11,800 bases of DNA from Methanosphaera sp. (GTDB taxonomy: Archaea; Methanobacteriota; Methanobacteria; Methanobacteriales; Methanobacteriaceae). The DNA is taken from assembly GCA_021199865.1 (NCBI GenBank), contig JAJQHG010000108.1, positions 1 to 11,800 on the forward strand, read 5' to 3'. The translations under genes and the position numbers were made by a program. Under the pieces are notes generated by a model that did no database searches, had not been told where the DNA came from, and saw only the letters and a list, made by a program, of their open reading frames with translations. The stretch's first letter is position 1. Each line of letters opens with the position of its first letter. Below are positions 1 through 6,707 of the stretch, piece by piece.

Positions 1-15
1 ATTTAGCACAATATA

Positions 16-58
16 AGAAAAAATAATTTTTTTTCTAATTTTTATATTTTTTTATAGA
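16..58 (+). terminator. Possible terminator of a gene left of the window
   Basis: An A/T-only hairpin with one G-C pair (arms 16-23 and 29-36, loop 24-28) is followed by two more T-tracts up to about 53. Oligo-T tracts terminate archaeal RNA polymerase. The strand and the upstream gene are not visible, so the assignment is weak. Confidence 0.3.
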
Positions 59-177
59 ATAAACGAAGGCTTTAGAATCCTTATCGGATTTAAAGTTCAC
101 TATTTTTACTTTTTTTGATAATAAAAATACACATTTTATGCATATGTGATTTCACGTTTTTAGAACAACTCTACAAA

Positions 178-240
178 GGTGTTCCTAGTTTTACATAAAG
201 AAATTATTTTTTATTCATGAATTGTGAATAAAAAAACACC
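178..240. repeat. Nested inverted repeat upstream of pstS
   Basis: A perfect 11-bp inverted repeat (arms 207-217 and 225-235, 7-nt loop TGAATTG) lies inside an outer complementary pair (GGTGT at 178-182 with ACACC at 236-240). It sits about 120-180 bases before the pstS start. No T-run follows directly on the + strand, so it is not an obvious + strand terminator. It could be a protein-binding site or part of a structured RNA. The base pairing is seen; any function is a guess. Confidence 0.5.
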
Positions 241-279
241 CCTGTTCATGTTTAGAGAATAAAAGTGTACCTAAACTTT

Positions 280-297
280 AATCTTTAAATAAAGATT
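280..297. promoter_or_regulatory. Palindrome just upstream of the candidate pst TATA box
   Basis: A perfect inverted repeat, AATCTTTA-AA-TAAAGATT, has 8-bp arms (280-287, 290-297) and a 2-nt centre. It ends about 12 bases before the candidate TATA box at 309-317, where archaeal regulators often bind. It may be the operator of the phosphate operon. No regulator gene lies in the window, and AT-rich DNA yields such palindromes by chance. Confidence 0.35.
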
Positions 298-305
298 CTA
301 CAAAG

Positions 306-318
306 CACTAAATATAAG
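306..318 (+). promoter_or_regulatory. Candidate TATA box for the pst operon
   Basis: The stretch TAAATATAAG (309-318) is the best TATA-like element before pstS. With the usual archaeal spacing, transcription would start near 335-342, giving a leader of about 20 nt. The nearest SD-like GGAG (331-334) would then lie at or before the transcript start, so pstS may be translated from a short leader without a clear SD. Confidence 0.35.
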
Positions 319-359
319 TTTAGAATGATTGGAGATTTAGACTTATAACGATATTATAA

Positions 360-1187
360 ATGATAAATATGAAAGGTAAATACAAATTCGCTATAGTGAT
401 AGTCATACTATTATTAATAGCAGGGTTTATGGTATTTGCACCAGGAGTTGAAAAACACGAAAATATCGCTGTAGTTGGTTCAACATCCGTTCAACCAGTT
501 GCAGAGAAATTAGCTGAAGCATACATGGGTCTGAATTCTGATGTAGAAATAACAGTCCAAGGTGGAGGATCATCCATGGGACTTAACAGTATCAAGAAGA
601 ATTCAAGCCAAATTGGAACATATTCATCAGAACTATCAGCAGAAGATGCTGGTGATAATGTTACACAGACTAAGATTGCGACAGATGGTATTGCAATTAT
701 TGTAAATCCAAATAACAATGTAAGCGATTTAACAAAAGATCAAGTAAAAGGAATCTTTACTGGAGAAATAACTGACTGGAGTGAAGTTGGTGGAAGTCCA
801 GGAGAAATAAATGTTATTACACGTGAAGATGGATCAGGTACAAGAGATGCTATAACCAAAGTTGTATTAGATGATGAAGACTTTGTTGATGATGCTATTG
901 TACAAAGTTCAACTGGATCACTGATGCAATCAGTATCTAGTGATGAACGTGCAATAGGATATGCATCACTATCAGATCTAAGAGAAAACGATGTGAAAAC
1001 ATTGAGTATTAATGGAGTAAATGCTACTAGTGAGAATATTAAGGATGGTAGTTATGTAGTCCAAAGACCATTCTTACTTCTAACCAGTAATAATCTAGAT
1101 TCAAGTACACAGGCATTTATTGACTGGATACTAAGTGATGAAGGACAAAAGATTGTTGAAGAGGAAGAATTAGTAAGGGTAAATTAA
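360..1187 (+). CDS. pstS: Phosphate ABC transporter, substrate-binding protein PstS
   Basis: Captures phosphate outside the membrane and hands it to the PstC-PstA channel. The 275-residue product has a basic N-terminus and one hydrophobic segment (about residues 9-27), then a PBP-like phosphate-binding domain. Phosphate-binding signatures are visible: GSTSV (40-44), GGGSSMG (68-74), DGSGTRDA (157-164) and STGSLMQ (184-190). The protein contains no cysteine, so there is no lipobox; it is probably held by the uncleaved N-terminal helix, or released. The first ATG is used here, but the ATG three codons later (369) is equally possible because neither has a clear SD. It is first in a five-gene operon, 20 nt before pstC. 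Length and motifs fit the family well. Confidence 0.96.
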   Translation: MINMKGKYKFAIVIVILLLIAGFMVFAPGVEKHENIAVVGSTSVQPVAEKLAEAYMGLNSDVEITVQGGGSSMGLNSIKKNSSQIGTYSSELSAEDAGDNVTQTKIATDGIAIIVNPNNNVSDLTKDQVKGIFTGEITDWSEVGGSPGEINVITREDGSGTRDAITKVVLDDEDFVDDAIVQSSTGSLMQSVSSDERAIGYASLSDLRENDVKTLSINGVNATSENIKDGSYVVQRPFLLLTSNNLDSSTQAFIDWILSDEGQKIVEEEELVRVN

Positions 1188-1207
1188 ACCTATAGAGAGG
1201 AATAATT

Positions 1208-2080
1208 ATGAACAAACACTTAGAAGAGTATATTGTTGAGAAATCCTTATTAATTGTAACAGTTATCTCAATAATTATAATACTATTAATAATTGGATTC
1301 ATATTTATTGAGGGAATGCCTGCAATACAAGAAGTAGGATTAATAGATTTCGTATTTGGAATGGAATGGTCACCAAGTAATGATATATATGGTATATTCC
1401 CTATGATAATTGGTACAATAGAAATGATGATAGTATCTTTAGTTATTGCTATACCATTATCAGTAGGCTGTAGTATTTTCATGACTGAATATGCAAACAC
1501 AACAATGAACAAAATATTAAAACCAACAATTCAAAGTCTTGCTGGTATCCCATCAGTAATCTATGGTTTCTTTGGATTAGTTGTACTAGTACCATTTGTA
1601 AGAGATACATTTGGAGGAACAGGATACAGTCTAATAGTAGCATCAGTAATATTAGCTATAATGATTCTACCAACCATTATAAGTGTATCACAGGATGCAC
1701 TATTAGCAGTGCCAAGCACATATAAGGAAGCATCTTTAGGACTGGGAGCAACCAAATGGCAGACAATATATAAAGTTATACTACCATCAGCAGCCCCTGG
1801 AGTAATAACAGCTATCATACTTGGTATGGGAAGAGCAATTGGTGAGACCATGGCAGTGATCATGGTTGCAGGAAACGTTGTACAAATACCAGGATCATTA
1901 TTAGAGCCACTAAGAGTATTAACCTCAAACATTGCAATAGAGATGGGTTATGCTATAGGATTACATTACAATGCATTATTTGCAACAGGTATTGTATTGC
2001 TAATAGTAATTATGATATTAGTACTTATAGCTGACTATATTGGATATAAGAGTAGAGTACAAGGAAGTGGTGATCTATGA
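1208..2080 (+). CDS. pstC: Phosphate ABC transporter, permease PstC
   Basis: One of the two membrane subunits forming the phosphate channel. Its 290 residues are very hydrophobic, with about six membrane helices (for example about 13-34, 66-92, 112-131, 141-161, 198-222 and 257-277). The cytoplasmic EAA loop that couples to the ATPase is at 174-198 (EASLGLGA followed by PSAAPG). The conserved GRAIGET segment that follows (208-214) is intact; charged residues in this region are important for transport in E. coli PstC. An SD-like AGAGAGG (1194-1200) lies 7 nt before the ATG. The stop overlaps the pstA start by 4 nt (ATGA), which points to translational coupling. It is told from PstA by order and by its GRAIGETMAV signature. 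Confidence 0.96.
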   Translation: MNKHLEEYIVEKSLLIVTVISIIIILLIIGFIFIEGMPAIQEVGLIDFVFGMEWSPSNDIYGIFPMIIGTIEMMIVSLVIAIPLSVGCSIFMTEYANTTMNKILKPTIQSLAGIPSVIYGFFGLVVLVPFVRDTFGGTGYSLIVASVILAIMILPTIISVSQDALLAVPSTYKEASLGLGATKWQTIYKVILPSAAPGVITAIILGMGRAIGETMAVIMVAGNVVQIPGSLLEPLRVLTSNIAIEMGYAIGLHYNALFATGIVLLIVIMILVLIADYIGYKSRVQGSGDL

Positions 2081-2928
2081 GTAATAATCTAGAAACAGTT
2101 AATAGATCAGATAATATGATGAAGTATGTATTCTGGGGTCTTGGAATAATAACTATACTCATACTCATAGTGATTATTGGATATATACTAATTAATGGAG
2201 TACCACATATTAATTGGGAATTCTTAACAACTGCACCAAAAGATTCTGGTGCAAGTGGTGGAATTTATCCAATGATTATCTCAACAATTTATGTAACATT
2301 CATTGCTGTACTCATAGCAACACCTATAGCTGTTTTAAGTGCAGTCTACTTATATGAATATGCAGGAGATAATCTATTTGTACATCTTATCAGATTCTGT
2401 ACAGAAACACTTGCAAGTTTACCATCCATTATTTATGGATTGTTTGGTTTAGCATTCTTTGTAGAATTTATGCATCTAGGATGGTGTGTATTATCTGCAT
2501 CATTAACATTAGCTCTAATGGCTATACCAACAATTATGAGAACATCACAAAATGCACTTGAAGCTGTACCACCAGCATACCGTGAAGGAAGTCTTGGATT
2601 AGGTGCAACACGTTGGCAGACAATAGTCAATGTTATATTACCTGCAGCAATACCCGGTATTGTTACAGGAATCATCCTAGGTATGGCTCGTGCAATAGAA
2701 GAAACAGCAGCAATTATGTATACAGTTGGTTCATCAATAGCTGCACCAGTAACAGTATTTGATCCAGCTAGACCACTACCATTACATTTATACATGCTAG
2801 CAACTGAGGGTATATCCTTAGAGAATACATTTGCAACAGCAACAGTTCTTATAGTAATGATACTCGGTATTACATTTATAACTAATTACATAGTAGATAG
2901 ATACCAGAAAAAAATGATGGGTGAATAG
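2077..2928 (+). CDS. pstA: Phosphate ABC transporter, permease PstA
   Basis: The second channel subunit, 283 residues, with about six hydrophobic helices and the EAA loop at about 170-194 (EGSLGLGATRW onward). Its start overlaps the pstC stop, and a near-perfect extended SD (GGTGATC, 2069-2075) lies inside the end of pstC, supporting this start. One oddity: the segment after the EAA loop reads ARAIEETAA (204-212), whereas PstA proteins usually have a glycine where Glu208 stands (RAIGETAP type). The gene is otherwise full length. Its stop is 1 nt before the preferred pstB start. Confidence 0.95.
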   Translation: MSNNLETVNRSDNMMKYVFWGLGIITILILIVIIGYILINGVPHINWEFLTTAPKDSGASGGIYPMIISTIYVTFIAVLIATPIAVLSAVYLYEYAGDNLFVHLIRFCTETLASLPSIIYGLFGLAFFVEFMHLGWCVLSASLTLALMAIPTIMRTSQNALEAVPPAYREGSLGLGATRWQTIVNVILPAAIPGIVTGIILGMARAIEETAAIMYTVGSSIAAPVTVFDPARPLPLHLYMLATEGISLENTFATATVLIVMILGITFITNYIVDRYQKKMMGE

Positions 2929-2929
2929 A

Positions 2930-3688
2930 ATGAGTAAGGATATAATAGAAGTAAATAATTTAAATACATACTTTGATGACCATCATGTGCTAAAAAACAT
3001 TAACACATCCATAAAATCCAATAGTGTAACAGCATTGATTGGTCCATCTGGTTGTGGTAAATCCACATTTCTTAGAACAATTAATAGAATGAATGACTTA
3101 ATTCCTTCCTTTAGAAAGGAGGGAGAAATATACTACGATGGTAAAGAATTATATGATCCATCTGTAGATGTAGTAGATCTTAGACAAAAAATTGGTATGG
3201 TATTCCAGAAGGCAAATCCATTTCCAAAATCAATACGTGATAATGTAGCCTATGGACTAAAAATCCATGGTGAAGATGATGAATCAAAAATTGATAAAAT
3301 TGTTGAAAAAAGTCTTAAAGCAGCTGCATTATGGGATGAAGTAGAACATAAAATTGATGAATCAGCTCTCGGATTATCTGGTGGACAACAACAGAGATTA
3401 TGTATTGCTAGAACAATAGCAGTACAACCAGATGTAATTCTTATGGATGAACCATGTTCAGCACTAGATCCAATATCAACAACAAAGATTGAGGATCTGA
3501 TACATGAGCTCAAAAAGAATTATACAATTATTATTGTTACACACAACATGCAACAAGCAACACGTGTATCCAAATACACTTCATTCTTCTTAAATGGAGA
3601 AATAATTGAGAGCGGATTAACAGATGATATATTCCTTCATCCTTCCCAAGAAGAAACAGAAAATTATATTACTGGAAGATTCGGATAA
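2930..3688 (+). CDS. pstB: Phosphate ABC transporter, ATP-binding protein PstB
   Basis: Cytoplasmic ATPase that powers phosphate import through PstC-PstA. All ABC motifs are present in the 252-residue product: Walker A GPSGCGKST (38-46), Q-loop Gln93, signature LSGGQQQR (149-156), Walker B VILMDEP (169-175), D-loop SALD (177-180) and switch His205 in VTHNMQQA. The length is normal for PstB. An in-frame GTG at 2921 would add three residues, but the ATG at 2930 is preferred: it lies 1 nt after the pstA stop and 5 nt after the SD-like GGTGA (2920-2924). Confidence 0.97.
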   Translation: MSKDIIEVNNLNTYFDDHHVLKNINTSIKSNSVTALIGPSGCGKSTFLRTINRMNDLIPSFRKEGEIYYDGKELYDPSVDVVDLRQKIGMVFQKANPFPKSIRDNVAYGLKIHGEDDESKIDKIVEKSLKAAALWDEVEHKIDESALGLSGGQQQRLCIARTIAVQPDVILMDEPCSALDPISTTKIEDLIHELKKNYTIIIVTHNMQQATRVSKYTSFFLNGEIIESGLTDDIFLHPSQEETENYITGRFG

Positions 3689-3714
3689 TAATAGAATATT
3701 TAGAAGTGAGATAA

Positions 3715-4368
3715 ATGCCTGAATATAGAAGAAGATTTAGAAAGAAAATGAATAATCTAGAAAATTGTGTGGAAGAACTATGTAACTTAACTGTAGATAA
3801 CTATGAGGAAAGTTCATCAATATTCAATAATTACAGTGATGAAAAATTTGAGGTTGTAAAAGAGAATAATGAACTTATCTATAATAAAAGTCATGAAGTA
3901 GAATCTGTATGTGTAACACTTCTTGCTATGGAACAACCAGTTGCTAGTGATCTAAGATTTATTGAAAATACATTGAAGATTGCAACACACCTTAGACGTA
4001 TATCAAAGTTATGTCTAGATATTGTTAATGTTGCAACGGAGATTAATGTTGAATCAATCCCAACAGAGCCATTAGATACAATGAATCAGATGGCTCAAGA
4101 AGTAGGTAACATCTTAAAGAGGGGTACACGTTCCTTCTTAACATTAAATGTTGAAGAAGCTGGTGAATTAGAAAAGGATGACGATACTGTCGATGATTTG
4201 TTTGATGAATTCCTTCTTAATACAACCAAAACTATGAAGGATGATCCATCTACAATAGACACCCTTGTCCCCTTTATATTAACTGGTAGATACTTGGAGA
4301 GAATTGCTGATAGATCAGAAAGTATTGGTGATCGTGTATTACTCATGGATAAATATCAGTTAAATTAA
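3715..4368 (+). CDS. phoU: Phosphate uptake regulator PhoU
   Basis: A 217-residue, all-helical cytoplasmic protein of the PhoU family, built from two tandem three-helix repeats (about 15-110 and 120-212). PhoU restrains Pst activity and, in bacteria, links it to a two-component system; no such system is present here. The second repeat keeps the metal-binding ExxxD motif (ERIADR, 195-200, followed by ESIGD). The matching position of the first repeat reads RRISK (94-98), so the acidic residues are missing there. It lies 26 nt after pstB with an SD-like GTGAG (3706-3710) before the ATG, and is probably co-transcribed. Identity is secure; the effect of the degenerate first motif is unknown. Confidence 0.93.
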   Translation: MPEYRRRFRKKMNNLENCVEELCNLTVDNYEESSSIFNNYSDEKFEVVKENNELIYNKSHEVESVCVTLLAMEQPVASDLRFIENTLKIATHLRRISKLCLDIVNVATEINVESIPTEPLDTMNQMAQEVGNILKRGTRSFLTLNVEEAGELEKDDDTVDDLFDEFLLNTTKTMKDDPSTIDTLVPFILTGRYLERIADRSESIGDRVLLMDKYQLN

Positions 4369-4399
4369 TTTCTATAAAACTCTGTTAACCTCCCTCCCC

Positions 4400-4650
4400 T
4401 AATCATCTCCTCATAACCTTTGAACTCCGTGAAGATTATTAAAATCCCTGAAGAAAAATGAAAAATGAGTAAACATCTAACCTCCTATCCCTAATAAATA
4501 CAATAAAACTCCCTAAACCCCAATAAACTCCTTTAATCCCCTTAGACACTTAAAATAAATAATAAAATATATCTCTTGATTTTAGATTAGATAGTGTGAA
4601 AGTAGAATAAACTAGCCAATTATTCTACTCATCACTCTTTTTATATTTTT
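4400..4650 (+). ncRNA. Candidate C-rich small RNA or long pst 3' UTR
   Basis: A TATA-like CTATAAAA (4372-4379) directly after the phoU stop would place a transcript start near 4400, and a hairpin with a T-run closes the unit at 4596-4650. Between them is C-rich, G-poor sequence with repeated CTCC motifs, including two similar 17-mers (4387-4403 and 4479-4495, 14 of 17 identical). CCUCC matches the anti-SD sequence of 16S rRNA, so such an RNA could pair with ribosome binding sites. The composition and hairpin are seen; transcription and role are inference. The boundaries are approximate. Confidence 0.3.
4596..4650 (+). terminator. Hairpin plus T-run terminator, + strand
   Basis: A 9-bp perfect stem (4602-4610 with 4620-4628, 9-nt loop) is extended by an outer GTGA/TCAC pair (4596-4599 with 4632-4635). 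It is followed at once by TCTTTTTATATTTTT. On the opposite strand no T-run follows, so the orientation is +. It ends the pst-phoU transcript or the candidate C-rich RNA, and lies about 230 nt beyond the phoU stop. Confidence 0.65.
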
Positions 4651-4699
4651 AAAAATAATTTTTTTAATAAATAACATTATAGTTAATAATGATTTCAAG

Positions 4700-4766
4700 A
4701 AAAATAGTTAATTAAAAAATAGTTTTATGTAAAAAAATAGTTGTTAGAGTAAGATTCTGCTTACTC
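4700..4766 (-). terminator. Fumarase terminator overlapping its stop codon
   Basis: On the - strand a 7-bp stem (GAGTAAG/CTTACTC; arms 4747-4753 and 4760-4766) includes the stop codon of the fumarase gene. Three T-tracts follow, each within a copy of AACTATTTTT (plus-strand positions 4733-4742, 4715-4724, 4700-4709). Repeated oligo-T tracts are the typical archaeal termination signal. Confidence 0.65.
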
Positions 4767-5603
4767 ATCTTTGAGGGTTATGGATGCATGTCTTGCAGCC
4801 CAGCACTGTACACATATACCTACAGGTAGTCCTGCTGTATGAGTATCTGCAAGCTCTATGTTTACACCTAGTGTAGTAGTTTTTCCACCTAGACCCATTG
4901 GTCCTATGCCTGTATCATTAGCTATTGTTAATAATTCTTCTTCTAAGTTACTTAGTCTTGGATCACTATTTGGCTCATTTATTGGTCTAAGTAATGCTTT
5001 TTTTGCTAGTTTCATTACCATATCTGATGATCCACCAATACCTACACCTATCACTGTTGGTGGGCATGGTTTTCCTCCAGCAGATATTATTGATTCCTTA
5101 AAGAACTTCTTTAGTCCATCTACTCCTTCACCTGGTAGTAGCATAGCTAACTTATTATTGTTCTCAGAACCAAAGCCCTTTGGAAATACTGTTAGTTCTA
5201 GTTCTTGTTTATCTGTTAGTTCTACATTAATTTGTGGTATGGATTTACCTATATTGTTTCCAGTATTTTTACGTGTTAATGGATCTACAACATTTGTTCT
5301 TAATGGTACTTCCTCTGTAGCTTTTTTGACTCCATTTATTATTCCTTGTTCTAGGTTTTCTACTTGTATATTACCTATTTTTACAAAGATTATTGGTAGT
5401 CCCGTATCTTGACACATAGGAATGCTTTTTTCCTCTGCTATTTGTATATTATCTAGTATTGATTTAATATTTAATTTAGCTATATCATTTTGCTCGCTTT
5501 CATATGCATTATTAAGAGCATCTTTTATATCATCCGGCAGAATAATTACAGCTTCCTTGTATATTTGACATACTGCATCTGCTACTTGCTGTTGTGTTAT
5601 CAT
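4761..5603 (-). CDS. fumA: Class I fumarate hydratase, alpha (N-terminal-type) subunit
   Basis: Part of the oxygen-sensitive [4Fe-4S] enzyme that interconverts fumarate and malate in the incomplete TCA pathway of methanogens. The 280-residue product shows the three cluster cysteines in their usual settings: Cys64 in MCQDTGLP, Cys180 in GGKPCPPT and Cys267 in VQCWAARH. Other family signatures are GSENNNKLAM (145-154), GVGIGGSSD (186-194) and GIGPMGLGGKTTTLG (232-246). In archaea the enzyme has separate alpha and beta subunits; the beta gene is not adjacent and must lie elsewhere. The SD is weak (GGGA at 5615-5618, GAG nearer). A TATA-like AGATATATTA on the - strand (about 5667-5676) may be its promoter. 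L(+)-tartrate dehydratase alpha is the main alternative, since the subunits are homologous. Confidence 0.88.
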   Translation of the reverse strand: MITQQQVADAVCQIYKEAVIILPDDIKDALNNAYESEQNDIAKLNIKSILDNIQIAEEKSIPMCQDTGLPIIFVKIGNIQVENLEQGIINGVKKATEEVPLRTNVVDPLTRKNTGNNIGKSIPQINVELTDKQELELTVFPKGFGSENNNKLAMLLPGEGVDGLKKFFKESIISAGGKPCPPTVIGVGIGGSSDMVMKLAKKALLRPINEPNSDPRLSNLEEELLTIANDTGIGPMGLGGKTTTLGVNIELADTHTAGLPVGICVQCWAARHASITLKDE

Positions 5604-5666
5604 ATTCTCATATTCCCTACAAAATTAAATAAAATATTAAATGTAGCATAACTACATAGATCAGTT

Positions 5667-5676
5667 AATATATCTT
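5667..5676 (-). promoter_or_regulatory. Candidate TATA box for the fumarase gene
   Basis: Read on the - strand, AGATATATTA lies about 65-75 nt before the fumarase start, predicting a transcript start near 5645 and a leader of roughly 40 nt. A 7-bp inverted repeat (AACTTAT at 5736-5742, ATAAGTT at 5752-5758) lies further upstream. Such elements are common by chance in AT-rich spacers. Confidence 0.3.
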
Positions 5677-5790
5677 AATTATCAACAAACATTCTAATTA
5701 AATATATGTCTAAAAAAGTTAATAATTATATTGATAACTTATAGTTAAAGAATAAGTTTAAAATAAAATAAGTTAATTATTATGGTGAAT

Positions 5791-5831
5791 ATAAAAAGAT
5801 GAATGAGGAAAAAAAATCCTATTTATTCATC
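5791..5831 (-). terminator. Strong hairpin terminator of the por operon
   Basis: On the - strand the end of porB folds into a stem: GATGAAT pairs with ATTCATC (5825-5831 and 5799-5805), with an inner AGGA/TCCT pair (5817-5820 and 5807-5810) and a T-rich loop. TTTTTATATT follows at once. The stem includes the porB stop codon (5823-5825). It separates the por operon from the fumarase gene downstream on the same strand. Confidence 0.75.
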
Positions 5832-6701
5832 TTCTATTAAGCCAAGTTCTCTACTTTGTTGATCCACAAATTCTTGAATCATTTCGATATGAGTATCATC
5901 AAGATGTCTGAATCTCTTTTGTACCTTAAGATAGTCCTCTACAGGTATCTTCGTAGGTTTCTCTGTAATATTAAGATTTCCATGATCAATCTCATATAAT
6001 ATCCAGGAATAACTCTTTACAGCTAGTTTACCTAACTCAATAGTCTTACTTGGATCATATCCCCAACCAGTTGCACATGGTTGTAATACATGAATGTATG
6101 CTGGACCTTTAATCTTTGAAGCTTTCTCAACCTTCATCATTAAGTCCTGTGGGTAAGCTACACATGCAGTTGCAACATATGGTATTCCATGAGCTGCCAT
6201 AATCATTGCCATGTTCTTCTTAGGCTTATCCTCACCAAAGCTTTTTTTACCTGCAGGTGATGTTGTTGTACTTGCACCAAATGGTGTTGAACTACTTCTC
6301 TGAATACCAGTATTCATGTATGCTTCATTATCATAACATATGTATATAATATTTTGTTGACGCTCCATTGCACCAGATAATGATTGTAGACCAATATCAG
6401 TTGTTCCACCATCTCCACCAAATACTACTACATTAGTATCCTCTTTTCCCTGTGCTTTTAGAGCTTCTTCTACTCCACTAGCTACAGCTGATGCATTCTC
6501 AAATGCTACGTGCATCCATGGTATTTCCCATGCACTCTCTGGGTATGGAGAAGTAACTACTTCAAGACATCCTGTTGCAGATACTGCAACTGTGTTTTTA
6601 CCTAATGCTTTTAGAGCTAGTCTTACAGCTATAGTAGCACCACAACCAGAACAAGCTCTATGTCCTGGTGCTAGGTATTCGTTTGTATTTATATCTTGCA
6701 T
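5823..6701 (-). CDS. porB: Pyruvate:ferredoxin oxidoreductase, beta subunit PorB
   Basis: Carries thiamine diphosphate and the proximal [4Fe-4S] cluster of the enzyme that joins acetyl-CoA and CO2 to make pyruvate (or the reverse). In the 292 residues, cluster ligands are visible at Cys17 and Cys20 (ACSGCG), Cys45 (TGCLE) and Cys209 (QPCATGWGYD). The thiamine-diphosphate motif runs from GDGG (96-99) to the Asn-rich end near YDNEAYMNTG (123-132). It is the last gene of the operon, starting 6 nt after the porA stop with a good SD (GAGGAG, 6711-6716). Family length is about 290, so it is complete. Related 2-oxoacid oxidoreductases (KorB, IorB, VorB) are alternatives, but the four-gene order and the CATGWG context favour Por. 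Confidence 0.95.
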   Translation of the reverse strand: MQDINTNEYLAPGHRACSGCGATIAVRLALKALGKNTVAVSATGCLEVVTSPYPESAWEIPWMHVAFENASAVASGVEEALKAQGKEDTNVVVFGGDGGTTDIGLQSLSGAMERQQNIIYICYDNEAYMNTGIQRSSSTPFGASTTTSPAGKKSFGEDKPKKNMAMIMAAHGIPYVATACVAYPQDLMMKVEKASKIKGPAYIHVLQPCATGWGYDPSKTIELGKLAVKSYSWILYEIDHGNLNITEKPTKIPVEDYLKVQKRFRHLDDTHIEMIQEFVDQQSRELGLIEDE

Positions 6702-6707
6702 ATTAAT

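Larger units (their letters stand above)
1..359. other. Gene-free region upstream of the pst operon
   Basis: No convincing reading frame is present. The first ~60 bases are T-rich with a small hairpin (arms 16-23 and 29-36) followed by more T-tracts, which looks like the terminator of a gene off the left edge. The rest holds several inverted repeats: GTGA/TCAC around 146-155, a strong hairpin at 207-235 and a palindrome at 280-297. The short motif TTTAGA recurs at about 71, 158, 251 and 319. A candidate TATA box sits at 309-317. The region probably combines an upstream terminator with the regulatory zone of the phosphate operon; that reading is inference. Confidence 0.6.
4369..4760. other. 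Gene-free gap between convergent phoU and fumarase genes
   Basis: The gap has two halves. 4381-4560 is unusually pyrimidine-rich on the + strand: by hand count 50 C against 11 G, with seven CTCC motifs. 4596-4650 is a hairpin plus T-run in + orientation. 4660-4753 is A/T only in practice and carries the - strand oligo-T terminator of the fumarase gene. No reading frame longer than about 21 codons with a plausible start was found. The first half may be an RNA gene or the 3' UTR of the pst transcript. Confidence 0.7.

Noticed and set aside
1..359. A riboswitch before pstS
   Set aside because: The repeats lie upstream of the likely transcript start, and no known riboswitch core was recognised.
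2921..2929. A GTG start for pstB at 2921
   Set aside because: It overlaps the pstA end and uses bases that form the SD of the better ATG at 2930.
4411..4476. A 21-codon - strand frame with GGAGGT three bases before its ATG (4480-4485)
   Set aside because: The SD is simply the complement of a CTCC motif in the C-rich tract. The peptide is Phe-rich with no family resemblance, the spacing is short, and no promoter is evident.
4387..4495. A CRISPR-like or tandem repeat in the C-rich gap
   Set aside because: There are only two imperfect 17-nt copies, without regular spacing or further units.
4858..5412. A 184-codon + strand frame opposite the fumarase gene
   Set aside because: It lies wholly antisense to a gene with clear family motifs, has no SD, and its low-complexity Ser/Pro/Phe-rich product is what an antisense frame of this gene would give.
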